Shown in pieces: positions 18,601-26,060 of a stretch of DNA of 45,154 bases. Position 1 is the stretch's first letter. Every line of letters starts with the position of its first letter. Below the pieces are notes generated by a model, which worked only from the letters and a program-made list of their open reading frames with translations, was not told where the DNA came from and ran no database searches. Source of the DNA: Thermoleophilia bacterium. GTDB taxonomy: Bacteria; Actinomycetota; Thermoleophilia; Gaiellales; Gaiellaceae. The translations under genes were made by a program, and so were the position numbers. The stretch is from positions 1-45,154 of the forward strand of contig JAICPI010000018.1 of assembly GCA_025929895.1 (NCBI GenBank), written 5' to 3'.

Positions 18601-18626
18601 AGGGGACAGTCCCGGGACCGTCCCCT
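18601..18626. repeat. REP-like palindrome, GGGGAC-core
   Basis: AGGGGACAGTCCC (18601-18613) and GGGACCGTCCCCT (18614-18626) form a 13-bp inverted repeat with one mismatch and no spacer. Its core differs from the GGTGCC palindromes at 2.2-2.3 kb. It lies between the zinc-ribbon start and the SnoaL-like stop. Confidence 0.75.
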
Positions 18627-18633
18627 CCTGCGC

Positions 18634-19206
18634 TCAGGCGTTCGCCAACGTCGGGACGACGCCGAGCTGCTGGAGCATCCCCAGCGTGTCCCAGTTGTTC
18701 CACGACTCGACGAGCTTGCCGTCGGCGACCCGGTCGATCGTCAGGCCGGTCACCGTGGCCTGCTTGCCCGTCGGCGCGATCCCGAGGAGCTCCCCGGTCT
18801 GCGTCCCGGTGGCGGTCCACCTGGTCGCGACGAAGTCGCGCTCGGCCAGCTGTTCCTCGATCGTGATCCGGAGGTCCGGGAACGCAGCCCGGTATCCGGT
18901 GATGAACTGCTTCGTGCCCTCCGGGCCGATCAGGTCGTCCGGCACCGACGGATCGTGGTTGACGTACGTCGGTCCGACGAGCTCGTCGACGACCTCGAGC
19001 GCGCCTTCGTTGAAGGCCTCCTCGATGATCCGGCGCGAGATCGCCTTGTTCGCTTCGAGCATGCGCGTGCTCCCTTCGCCCGAGTGTTGCCTGCGCCCGC
19101 GCCTGAGCCGTTCGGCGACGGCCACGGCGAGGACCGCGAGGCCGGCGAGCGGGGCCAACACGCGTCGCCTCCGACGCGCCGGCCGCTCAACCCTGCCCAG
19201 CCGCAT
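18634..19206 (-). CDS. SnoaL-like ester cyclase/NTF2-fold protein with possible N-terminal anchor
   Basis: The C-terminal 140 or so residues match SnoaL-type polyketide cyclases: IIEEAFNEGALEVVDELVGPTYVNHDPS, then GPEGTKQFITGYRAAFPDLRITIEE and DRVADGKLVESWNNWDTLGMLQQLG. Two starts are plausible. ATG 19206 has an excellent ribosome-binding site (AAGGGAGGTG, 2 bases away) and adds a basic N-terminus plus a hydrophobic stretch VLAPLAGLAVLAVAVAE that could anchor the protein. ATG 19062 (MLEANKAIS) has its own GAAGGGAG and gives the normal soluble length of 142 residues. Both forms could be made. The substrate is unknown. Confidence 0.8.
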   Translation of the reverse strand: MRLGRVERPARRRRRVLAPLAGLAVLAVAVAERLRRGRRQHSGEGSTRMLEANKAISRRIIEEAFNEGALEVVDELVGPTYVNHDPSVPDDLIGPEGTKQFITGYRAAFPDLRITIEEQLAERDFVATRWTATGTQTGELLGIAPTGKQATVTGLTIDRVADGKLVESWNNWDTLGMLQQLGVVPTLANA

Positions 19207-19239
19207 GGCACCTCCCTTCGCTGCTCGAGAGCGACCCTA

Positions 19240-20373
19240 CTAGAGCCCGAGGTGCCGCGCGATCACCATGCGCTGCACCTCGTTCGTGCCCTCGCCGATC
19301 TCGAGGATCTTCTGGTCGCGGTAGAGGCGCGAGATCGGCGACTCGTCCATGAACCCGTAGCCGCCGTGGATCTGGAGCGAGGCGTTCGCGGCGCGGTTCG
19401 AGAGGAGCCCGGTGTAGAGCTTCGCCATCGCCGCCTCGCGTGCGAACGGCCGCCCCTGGTCCTTCAGCCACGCCGCCTTGTAGACGAGCGCGCGGCCCGC
19501 CTCGATCTCGGTCGCCATGTCCGCGAGCGCGAACTGCACCGCCTGGAAGCGCGCGATCGGCTGGCCGAACTGCTCACGCTCCTTCGCGTACGCGTACGCG
19601 AGGTCGTAGGCGCCCTGCGCGAGGCCGACGCCCATTGCCGCCACCGAGATCCGGCCGCCGTCGAGGATCTCGAGGAACTGCTTGAAGCCCTCGCCGCGAG
19701 GGCCGAGCAGGTTCGCCTCCGGCACCGCGCAGTCCTCGAACGAGAGCTCGCGCGTGTCGGACGCGCGCCACCCGAGCTTGTGCATCGGCTCCGAGATCCC
19801 GTAGCCGGGCGTGCCGTTCGGCACCACGATGTTCGAGACCTCGCCGTCGCCGGTCCGCGCGGTGATCGTCACGCACGCGGTGAGGTCCGTGCCCGCGTTC
19901 GTGATGAACAGCTTCGAGCCGTTGATCACCCACGAGCCGTCGCGGAGCTCCGCGGTCGTGCGCGTGTTGCCGGCGTCGGAGCCGGCGCCAGGCTCGGTCA
20001 GCCCGAACGCCGCGAGCCTGCGGCCGGAGGCGAGGTCGGGCAGCCACTCGCGCCGCTGCTCCTCGGTCCCGTAGTAGTAGATCGGCAGCGTCCCCAGCGA
20101 GTGGTGGGCGGCGACCGTGATCGCCACCGACGAGTCGATCCGGGTCAGCTCCTCGACGGCGATCGCGTACGAGACCGTGTCCGCGCCGCCGCCGCCGTAC
20201 TCCTCGGGGATCGTCATCCCCATCAACCCGAGCTCCGCGAGCTCCCGGACGAGGTCGTACGGGAACCGCGCCTCGCGGTCGAGCTCCTCGGCGACGGGGG
20301 CGATGCGCTGCTCCGCGAACTCGCGGACGGTCTGCCGGACGAGCTCGTGCTCCTGGTCGAGCTCGAGGTTCAT
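19240..20373 (-). CDS. Acyl-CoA dehydrogenase (short/branched-chain type)
   Basis: Oxidises acyl-CoA to enoyl-CoA with FAD, passing electrons to ETF. The 377-residue length is standard. Signatures: AFGLTEPGAGSDAGNT near residue 122, GSKLFITNAG, and IHGGYGFMDE with the C-terminal EIGEGTNEVQR. The Glu in EGT is the catalytic base position of SCAD/MCAD-like enzymes; isovaleryl-CoA dehydrogenases have a small residue there, so that name is unlikely. With the carboxylase and hydratase genes nearby it fits branched or short acyl-CoA breakdown. Confidence 0.93.
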   Translation of the reverse strand: MNLELDQEHELVRQTVREFAEQRIAPVAEELDREARFPYDLVRELAELGLMGMTIPEEYGGGGADTVSYAIAVEELTRIDSSVAITVAAHHSLGTLPIYYYGTEEQRREWLPDLASGRRLAAFGLTEPGAGSDAGNTRTTAELRDGSWVINGSKLFITNAGTDLTACVTITARTGDGEVSNIVVPNGTPGYGISEPMHKLGWRASDTRELSFEDCAVPEANLLGPRGEGFKQFLEILDGGRISVAAMGVGLAQGAYDLAYAYAKEREQFGQPIARFQAVQFALADMATEIEAGRALVYKAAWLKDQGRPFAREAAMAKLYTGLLSNRAANASLQIHGGYGFMDESPISRLYRDQKILEIGEGTNEVQRMVIARHLGL

Positions 20374-20383
20374 GCGGCCGGGG

Positions 20384-20389
20384 ATGCTA
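20384..20389 (-). promoter_or_regulatory. -10 box TAGCAT upstream of the acyl-CoA dehydrogenase gene
   Basis: On the minus strand TAGCAT ends 10 bases before ATG 20373, giving a leader of only a few bases. Confidence 0.4.
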
Positions 20390-20405
20390 TCCGACCGCCT
20401 TCGTA

Positions 20406-20420
20406 CCGTTCCTCGAACGG
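20406..20420. promoter_or_regulatory. Inverted repeat CCGTTC-N3-GAACGG in divergent gap
   Basis: Perfect 6-bp half-sites around CTC lie in the 76-base gap between the acyl-CoA dehydrogenase start (20373, minus) and the small gene at 20450. From position it would sit near the -35 of the dehydrogenase promoter, so it is a candidate regulator site. Confidence 0.35.
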
Positions 20421-20449
20421 GTCATCCGCGCTTCAGTCGACCCCCGACT

Positions 20450-20674
20450 ATGCCGATCTTCCGGAGAGTGCGGTTTGCGGCCCGCCCCCACGAGTCGAGC
20501 GTCGAGGTGCTCCAGGCACGTCTCGACGAGCTGTCGCGCGAGCGGCAGCAGCTGCGCGTGACGAAGGCCGCCGAGAGCGAGCTCGAGCGGAACCGCCTCG
20601 CGATCGTCGAGGCGCAGTGGGACCTGTCGCACGCGCTCGTGCGCCGCTACCTGCCCGCGCTCGAGCCCTCCTGA
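20450..20674 (+). CDS. Small coiled-coil protein, function unknown
   Basis: A 74-residue protein: a basic N-terminus (MPIFRRVRFAARPHE), then one long charged helix with heptad-like spacing (VEVLQARLDELSRERQQLRV) and a C-terminal segment ending RRYLPALEPS. ATG 20450 is the first start after the divergent promoter region. I do not recognise the family; a small dimerising or scaffold role is only a guess. Confidence 0.6.
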   Translation: MPIFRRVRFAARPHESSVEVLQARLDELSRERQQLRVTKAAESELERNRLAIVEAQWDLSHALVRRYLPALEPS

Positions 20675-20679
20675 GTCGC

Positions 20680-20685
20680 TAGGCT
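20680..20685 (+). promoter_or_regulatory. -10 box TAGGCT, leaderless start
   Basis: TAGGCT ends 6 bases before ATG 20692, with no ribosome-binding site. Confidence 0.5.
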
Positions 20686-20691
20686 CGCGCC

Positions 20692-20994
20692 ATGAGCACG
20701 AAAGAGTTCTTCGAGACCCTGGAGTCGCGCGCGGACGCGTCGAAGACCGCCGGCGTGAACAACTCCTACCTGTTCGACATCGAGGGCGAAGGCCAGTGGA
20801 AGGTCGACGTGCGCGACGGCAACGTGTCCGTCAGCGAGGGCACGGGCGAGGCCGACGTCACGATCACCACGACGGGCGAGAACTTCGACAAGATCGTCGC
20901 CGGTGAGATGAACCCGACGACCGCGTACATGAGCGGCAAGCTCAAGATCAAGGGCGACATGGGCGCGGCGATGAAGCTCCAGAAGCTCTTCTGA
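20692..20994 (+). CDS. SCP2 sterol-carrier domain protein
   Basis: A single-domain SCP2 protein of 100 residues. It shows the family's core: YLFDIEGEGQWKVDVRDGNVSV, then ADVTITTTGENFDKIVAGEMNPTTAYMSGKLKIKGDM, ending in the helix AAMKLQKLF. SCP2 proteins bind fatty acyl-CoA or other lipids in a hydrophobic tunnel, which fits the adjoining acyl-CoA dehydrogenase. Its TGA stop lies inside CTGA, with the CTG serving as the only plausible start of the next gene. Confidence 0.92.
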   Translation: MSTKEFFETLESRADASKTAGVNNSYLFDIEGEGQWKVDVRDGNVSVSEGTGEADVTITTTGENFDKIVAGEMNPTTAYMSGKLKIKGDMGAAMKLQKLF

Positions 20995-21959
20995 GCCCGG
21001 TCGACCCACTCGAGCGGTGGCGGCCGCTCGGCGACAAGCCGGACTATGCGGGGCTGCTCACCTTCGGGGCGGCCCCGTACACCCAGGACCCGGCCGAGCT
21101 GGCGGGGTTCGACGTCGCGATCGTCGGCGCGCCCACGGACGACCTCGTCTCCGACCGGCCGGGGGCGCGCTTCGCGCCGCGGGCGATCCGCGCGGCCAGT
21201 TGCCCGCCGGGGCCGCACCTCGAGGCCGAGGTGGACGCGTTCGAGGCGCTCCGGATCGTCGACTACGGCGACGCCCCGGTGATCCCGGCCGACCCCGCCG
21301 CGACGCACGCGGCGATCGAGCGGGTCGTCGGCGAGGTCGTGGACGCGGAGGTCGTTCCGGTCGTGCTCGGCGGCGACCACTCGATCACCGAGGCGAACGT
21401 CCGGGCCGTCGCGACGCGGCGAGGACCGCTCGGTCTTCTCCACTTCGACACGCACGCGGACACCGGCTTCGAGGTGTTCGGCGTCGAGCGCTCGCACGGC
21501 ACGCCGATGTACCGGCTCGTCCAGGACGGCCTCGTCGAGCCGTCGCGCTACGTCCAGATCGGCCTGCGCGGGTACTGGCCCACCGAGCGGGAGTTCGCGT
21601 GGCAGCGCGAGCGCGGGATCACGAGCTTCTTCATGCACGACGTGCGCGACCGCGGCATCCGCGACGTGCTCGGCGACGCGCTCGGCATCGTCGGCGGCGG
21701 CCCCGTGTTCGTGACCGTCGACATCGACGTGCTCGACCCGGCGTTCGCGCCCGGAACCGGTACTCCGGAGCCCGGCGGGATGACGACCGTCGAGCTCCTC
21801 TGGGCCGTGCGCGAGGCTGCGTCCCGCCTCGACGTCGCCGGCGCCGACCTCGTCGAGGTCATCCCCACGGCACCGGGGTCCGCCGACGTGACCGCCCTCG
21901 CGGGGGAGCGGATCGTCCGGGAGCTCCTGACCGGGATCGCCGTCCGCCGAAACCGCTAG
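20991..21959 (+). CDS. speB: Agmatinase/ureohydrolase, CTG start
   Basis: Hydrolyses agmatine (or a related guanidino compound) to putrescine and urea, using two Mn ions. Metal ligands are visible: GGDHS near residue 126, HFDTHAD near 150 and DIDVLDPAFAPGTGTPEPGG near 243; SHGTPMYR is also typical. The N-terminus ERWRPLGDKPDYAGLLTFG is in frame far upstream of the first GTG (21231), which would cut off the first metal region's support helices. The frame has a stop near 20904 and no ATG, GTG or TTG before ERWRPL, so CTG 20991 is the only credible start. That CTG overlaps the SCP2 stop as CTGA. Product about 322 residues, normal length. The exact guanidino substrate is open. Confidence 0.85.
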   Translation: MSPVDPLERWRPLGDKPDYAGLLTFGAAPYTQDPAELAGFDVAIVGAPTDDLVSDRPGARFAPRAIRAASCPPGPHLEAEVDAFEALRIVDYGDAPVIPADPAATHAAIERVVGEVVDAEVVPVVLGGDHSITEANVRAVATRRGPLGLLHFDTHADTGFEVFGVERSHGTPMYRLVQDGLVEPSRYVQIGLRGYWPTEREFAWQRERGITSFFMHDVRDRGIRDVLGDALGIVGGGPVFVTVDIDVLDPAFAPGTGTPEPGGMTTVELLWAVREAASRLDVAGADLVEVIPTAPGSADVTALAGERIVRELLTGIAVRRNR

Positions 21960-21962
21960 CCT
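21957..21962 (+). promoter_or_regulatory. -10 box TAGCCT overlapping the agmatinase stop codon
   Basis: The agmatinase stop TAG (21957-21959) forms the first half of TAGCCT, 9 bases before ATG 21972. Confidence 0.5.
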
Positions 21963-21971
21963 CTCGCGCCC

Positions 21972-22523
21972 ATGACGTACTACGAGGTCCTCCTGCTCGT
22001 GCACGTGCTCGGCGTCGCCGTCTGGCTCGGCGTCGGCGTCGCGCTGCTGGTGATCGGGAACCGTTTTCGCACCGGCGGCGACAACGCAGGACTGAAGTCG
22101 CTGTTCGACCAGACGGAGTGGTTGACTCAGCGCATCTTCATCCCGGTCTCGCTTCTCGTGCTCGTTGCCGGGATCCTGCTCGTGATCGAGGGGCCGTGGT
22201 CGTTCGGCGATCTCTGGGTCGTCCTCGGGCTCGCAGGCTTCGCCGCGACGTTCCTCACCGGCATCCTCGTCCTGAAACCGCGGTCGGAGGCGATCGCTGC
22301 CGACCTTCAGCGGGGCGGCATGACCGACGACGTCGCCCGGGACATCGGCTCGATGTTCACGCGGATGCGGATCGACTACACGGTGATCGGGCTCGTCGTC
22401 GCGGACATGGTCCTGAAGCCGACGGGTGACGACGTCGGAACGCTCGCGCTGATGGCGGTCGTGCTCGTCGCCGTGGTCGTGCTCGTGCTGCGCTCCGAGC
22501 GGTCCGCGCCGGCGGCCGCGTAG
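21972..22523 (+). CDS. DUF2269-like integral membrane protein
   Basis: A 183-residue protein with four clear membrane segments: EVLLLVHVLGVAVWLGVGVALLVIG at the N-terminus, FIPVSLLVLVAGILLVI, LWVVLGLAGFAATFLTGILVL and a C-terminal TLALMAVVLVAVVVLVL. The His and Trp in the first segment resemble DUF2269 proteins, whose function is unknown. Its TAG stop abuts the convergent carboxylase stop (TAGCTA, 22521-22526), with no room for a terminator. Confidence 0.75.
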   Translation: MTYYEVLLLVHVLGVAVWLGVGVALLVIGNRFRTGGDNAGLKSLFDQTEWLTQRIFIPVSLLVLVAGILLVIEGPWSFGDLWVVLGLAGFAATFLTGILVLKPRSEAIAADLQRGGMTDDVARDIGSMFTRMRIDYTVIGLVVADMVLKPTGDDVGTLALMAVVLVAVVVLVLRSERSAPAAA

Positions 22524-24143
22524 CTACTCCTCGAGCTCCACGAGCAGCGCGCCGCCGGCGACCCGGTCACCCTCGCTGACGTGGACGGCGCGCACGACCG
22601 CCTCGTAGGGCGACACGAGCGGCGTCTCCATCTTCATCGCCTCGAGCACGACGAGCGTCTGGCGCGCGGCCACGCGGTCCCCGGGCGCGACCGAGACGCG
22701 GATCACGGTGCCGGGCATCGGCGACGTCAGCGCACGCTGCTCGGTCGCGGCGGCGTGGTCGTGCACGGCGGCGTCCACGTCGGGCGGCGGCTGCGGCGCG
22801 GGGCCGGGCAGGTTGAGGCGAAAGCTGCCGTGCCAGGGGGTGGCGGCTGCCCGCGGCGGCGGCTCCGAGAGCGGCGGGTGCTCGACCAGGAACGCCGTCG
22901 TGGTCCGACCGGCGCGGAGCGTGGGGTGGGAGACGAGCCAGCGCAGGAAGGGGAGGTTCGTGACGACGCCGGCCACCTCCGTTTCGTCGAGCGCGTGCGC
23001 CAGCCGCTCGAGCGCCTCCGGGCGCGTCGAGCCGTGGGCGATCAGCTTCGCGATCAGCGGGTCGTAGGCGAGCGCGATCTCGTCGCCCTGGGCGACTCCG
23101 GCGTCGACGCGGATGCCGGCCGGAAGGCGAAGGCGCTCGATCCGCCCGGCCTGCGGGAGGAACGTGCGGGGATCCTCCGCGTACAGCCGCACCTCCACCG
23201 CGTGCCCGAGGAACGGACCGTCACTCGCCGAAAGCGGCTCGCCCTGCGCGATCCGCAGCTGCTCGCGCACGAGGTCGACGCCCGTGACGAGCTCGGTGAC
23301 CGGGTGCTCGACCTGGATGCGGCCGTTCAGCTCGAGAAACCAGAAGTCGCGTCCGTCGAGCATGAACTCGGCGGTGCCGGCGCTCCGGTATCCGATCGCT
23401 CGCGCGAACGCCACGGCCGCTTCGCTCATGCGGCGCCTGAGGTCGTCGTCGAGCGCGGGAGAGGGCGCCTCCTCGAGGACCTTCTGGTGGCGGCGCTGCA
23501 CCGAGCACTCGCGCTCGCCGAGCGAGACGACGTTCCCGTGCTCGTCGGCGAGCAGCTGGATCTCCACGTGTCGCGGCCGCTCGAGGTAGCGCTCCGCGAA
23601 GACCGCGTCGTAGCCGAACGCAGCGCGCGCCTCGCGCCGCGCCGCGTCGAGCGCGTCGGCGAGCTCGTCCGCGCTCCGCACGACGCGCATGCCGCGCCCG
23701 CCGCCGCCGGCCGCCGCCTTCAGGATCAGCGGGAAGCCGAGCTCGTCCGGCTCGCCGGCCTCCACGACCGGGACACCTGCCTCGCGCGCGATCCGCTTCG
23801 ACTCGAGCTTGTCGCCCGCGGCGTCGAGCGCCTCGGGCGGTGGGCCGACCCAGAGCAGGCCGGCCGCGTCCACTGCACGCGCGAAGTCGGCGTTCTCGGC
23901 GAGGAACCCGTAGCCGGGATGGATCGCGTCGGCCCCCGTGTGCTTCGCGGCGCGGATGTGCTCCTCGGAGAACAGGTACGACCCGATCTCGACGGACGCG
24001 TCGGCGGAGCGAGCGTGCAGCGAGCCGCGGTCGTCGGGCGCGGCGACCGCCACGGTCGCGATCCCGAGCTCGCGGCACGCTCGGAACACGCGCAGCGCGA
24101 TCTCCCCGCGGTTCGCCACGAGCAGCTTCCCGATCGCCGTCAT
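22524..24143 (-). CDS. Acyl-CoA carboxylase alpha subunit (biotin carboxylase + BCCP)
   Basis: Carboxylates its own biotin with ATP and bicarbonate, for transfer to acyl-CoA by a separate carboxyltransferase. The 539-residue protein starts KLLVANRGEIALRVFRACRELG, with the ATP-grasp glycine loop KAAAGGGGRGMRVV, the catalytic segment LNGRIQVEHPVTE, and a C-terminal biotinyl domain with Lys504 in VLEAMKMETPL. It is shorter than many methylcrotonyl/propionyl alpha subunits, with a compact middle region. The partner is likely the beta subunit at 30162-31724. ATG 24143 overlaps the upstream MFS stop by 4 bases (ATGA). 3-Methylcrotonyl-CoA is the likely substrate, inferred from the beta subunit. Confidence 0.92.
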   Translation of the reverse strand: MTAIGKLLVANRGEIALRVFRACRELGIATVAVAAPDDRGSLHARSADASVEIGSYLFSEEHIRAAKHTGADAIHPGYGFLAENADFARAVDAAGLLWVGPPPEALDAAGDKLESKRIAREAGVPVVEAGEPDELGFPLILKAAAGGGGRGMRVVRSADELADALDAARREARAAFGYDAVFAERYLERPRHVEIQLLADEHGNVVSLGERECSVQRRHQKVLEEAPSPALDDDLRRRMSEAAVAFARAIGYRSAGTAEFMLDGRDFWFLELNGRIQVEHPVTELVTGVDLVREQLRIAQGEPLSASDGPFLGHAVEVRLYAEDPRTFLPQAGRIERLRLPAGIRVDAGVAQGDEIALAYDPLIAKLIAHGSTRPEALERLAHALDETEVAGVVTNLPFLRWLVSHPTLRAGRTTTAFLVEHPPLSEPPPRAAATPWHGSFRLNLPGPAPQPPPDVDAAVHDHAAATEQRALTSPMPGTVIRVSVAPGDRVAARQTLVVLEAMKMETPLVSPYEAVVRAVHVSEGDRVAGGALLVELEE

Positions 24144-25285
24144 GCGGTGGCCGGCCGTTTCGCACGCAGCTGCCCGACCGCGAGCAGCGTCGCCAGGCAC
24201 AACGCCGAGAGGGTGAGGTAGACGGCGGCATCCGACGTCGCGCGCGCCGCGGCGCCGCCGAGCGCCGCGCCGACGGCCGCGCCGGGCGCCCACGCGAGGT
24301 TGATCAGCGCGAACCCGTACGCGTAGTCGAGCCCGATCGCCTCGGCGCGGTCGGCGAGCATCGACATCGCCGGCGTCCAGAACGTGCCGAAGCAGCAGGC
24401 AGCGACGACGATGAAGACGGCCAGTAGCCAGCCGTGCCCGAGCCACGGGAGCGCCGCGGTCGCCGCGGCGGAGCCGACCAGGCCCGCGCGGAGCGGGGTG
24501 AGGCGCCCGCGCCGGTCCGAGATCCGCCCGACCGCGGGGGCGAGCGCGGCCTCGAAGCTCGCCGCGACCAGCCAGGTCCCGCCGATCGCGACGGCGGCCA
24601 GGCCGAGCTCGTCGAGGCGGAGCGGCCCGAGGACGTTGAGCACGCCGAAGAGCAGCGCGGGGACGAGCACGAACCAGACGGAGGCGACGACGCCGCGGTC
24701 TCGGAGCGCGGACACGAGCCGTGAGAGCGGCTGCGGCTCGGCCGGGCGGAACGCGGGCGTCCGCCAGGCCCAGACGCCGAGCACCGCCGCCAGCACCGCG
24801 ACGCTCGCGAACGTGGGCCCGGTGCCGGTGACGGAGGCGATCCCGCCGAGGACCGGTCCGAACAGCGCGCCGACGATCGCTGCGCCCATGGCTGCTCCGA
24901 TCGTCTCCCCGCGCCGGTCGGGCGGCGCGGCCGCGACCAGCCACGCGAGCCCCGCGGTCCACGAGAACGAGCTCGAGAGCCCCTGGAGGAAGCGCGACGC
25001 GTCGAGCAGCCAGATCGACTCCGCGAACCCGAACGTCACCGTCGTCACCGCCATCCCGGCGAGGCCGATCAGCACGGTCGGGCGCACGCCGAGCCGCGCG
25101 GCGGCGACGCCGCCGGGGATCCCGCCGACGAGCGCACCGATCGGGTACGCCGCGGAGAGCAGCCCGGCGCCGGCCTTCGAGAGGTCGAGGTCGTCCGCGT
25201 ACTGCGGCAGCAGCGGCGTCAGCGCCGCAAAGAACATCGTGTCGACGAAGACGATCGCGCCGACGAGCAGGAGGAGCCTGCGCAC
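24140..25285 (-). CDS. MFS transporter
   Basis: A 381-residue 12-segment membrane protein, beginning LLLLVGAIVFVDTMFFAALTPLLPQYADDL, typical of drug/sugar-type MFS carriers. The motif-A-like loop is GGIPGGVAAARLGVRPTVLIGL. It is translationally coupled (ATGA) to the biotin carboxylase subunit, so it may export or import a substrate of that catabolic pathway; which one cannot be told. The start is GTG 25285, at leaderless spacing from a -10 box that contains the stop codon of the enoyl-CoA hydratase gene. Confidence 0.85.
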   Translation of the reverse strand: MRRLLLLVGAIVFVDTMFFAALTPLLPQYADDLDLSKAGAGLLSAAYPIGALVGGIPGGVAAARLGVRPTVLIGLAGMAVTTVTFGFAESIWLLDASRFLQGLSSSFSWTAGLAWLVAAAPPDRRGETIGAAMGAAIVGALFGPVLGGIASVTGTGPTFASVAVLAAVLGVWAWRTPAFRPAEPQPLSRLVSALRDRGVVASVWFVLVPALLFGVLNVLGPLRLDELGLAAVAIGGTWLVAASFEAALAPAVGRISDRRGRLTPLRAGLVGSAAATAALPWLGHGWLLAVFIVVAACCFGTFWTPAMSMLADRAEAIGLDYAYGFALINLAWAPGAAVGAALGGAAARATSDAAVYLTLSALCLATLLAVGQLRAKRPATA

Positions 25286-25291
25286 GAACGG

Positions 25292-25297
25292 ACGCTA
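25292..25297 (-). promoter_or_regulatory. -10 box TAGCGT overlapping the enoyl-CoA hydratase stop
   Basis: On the minus strand the hydratase stop TAG (25297-25295) is the first half of TAGCGT, 6 bases before GTG 25285. Confidence 0.5.
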
Positions 25298-26038
25298 GTC
25301 GGCCCAGTCGGGCTTGCGCTTGTCGAGGAACGCGCGCAGCCCCTCCTGGCCCTCCTCGCTCGTACGCCGCTCGGCGATGCGGCGCTCGGTGGCCAGGCCC
25401 TCGGGGCGCTCGAGCACGAGCCGCTTCGCGTGGCGGGCGGCCTCGGGGCCGGCGCTGCCGAGCTCCTCCAGGATGAGCCCGACCGCCTCGTCCGCGTCGT
25501 CGGAAACCTCATGGACGAGCCCGATCCGCAGCGCCACGTCGGCGCCGAACCGCTCGCCGGTGGCGAAGTAGCGCCGCGCGGCGCCCGGCCCGATCTTCGC
25601 GAGCGCGAACGGCGAGATCACCGACGGCACGATCCCGAGCTTCACCTCCGAGAACGCGAACTGCGTGCCGGTCGCCGCGACCGCGACGTCGGCGCACGCG
25701 ACGAGGCCGCACCCACCGCCGAGCGCGTGCCCGTGCACCCGAGCGACCACCGGGGCGGGACACTGGTCGATCGTCTCGAGCATCTGCCGGAGCCGCCGTG
25801 CGTCCTGCACGTTCTCCTCGTAGCTCAGCTCGATCGACGCGCGCATCCAGTCGACGTCTGCGCCGGCGCAGAAGCTGCCGCCGTCGCCGGCGAGCACGAC
25901 GGCCCGCGCATCCCCGACGTCGGCGAAGGCCTCGCGCAGCTCCGCGATCAGCGCTGCGTCGAACGCGTTCCGGCGCTCCGGACGCGCGAGAGTGACGCGG
26001 AGGGTCGTGCCGTCGCGTTCGACGCGGAGCGCAGCCAC
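25295..26038 (-). CDS. Enoyl-CoA hydratase/isomerase
   Basis: A crotonase-fold protein of 247 residues. Visible: RPERRNAFDAALIAELREAF, the oxyanion-hole segments GSFCAGADVDWM and HGHALGGGCGLVACADVAVA, and FAFSEVKLGIVPSVISPF, in which Glu occupies a catalytic acid/base position. It resembles methylglutaconyl-CoA hydratase-type members often found with methylcrotonyl-CoA carboxylase. GTG 26038 was chosen because the protein then starts VAALRVERDGTTLRVTLARPE and TACGCT stands 6 bases before it. A longer reading would run into the divergent gene. Confidence 0.9.
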   Translation of the reverse strand: MAALRVERDGTTLRVTLARPERRNAFDAALIAELREAFADVGDARAVVLAGDGGSFCAGADVDWMRASIELSYEENVQDARRLRQMLETIDQCPAPVVARVHGHALGGGCGLVACADVAVAATGTQFAFSEVKLGIVPSVISPFALAKIGPGAARRYFATGERFGADVALRIGLVHEVSDDADEAVGLILEELGSAGPEAARHAKRLVLERPEGLATERRIAERRTSEEGQEGLRAFLDKRKPDWAD

Positions 26039-26044
26039 GCCGGG

Positions 26045-26054
26045 AGCGTAGATT
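26045..26054. promoter_or_regulatory. Overlapping divergent -10 boxes
   Basis: Minus-strand TACGCT (26050-26045) lies 6 bases from GTG 26038, and plus-strand TAGATT (26049-26054) lies 6 bases from GTG 26061. They share base pairs 26049-26050. The whole gap between the two genes is 22 bases, so both -35 regions must lie inside the opposite genes. Confidence 0.5.
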
Positions 26055-26060
26055 GCGCAG

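Noticed and set aside
19240-20373. Isovaleryl-CoA dehydrogenase
   Set aside because: Glu is present at the EGT position used by short/medium-chain enzymes; isovaleryl enzymes have a small residue there. Leucine-pathway context alone is not enough.
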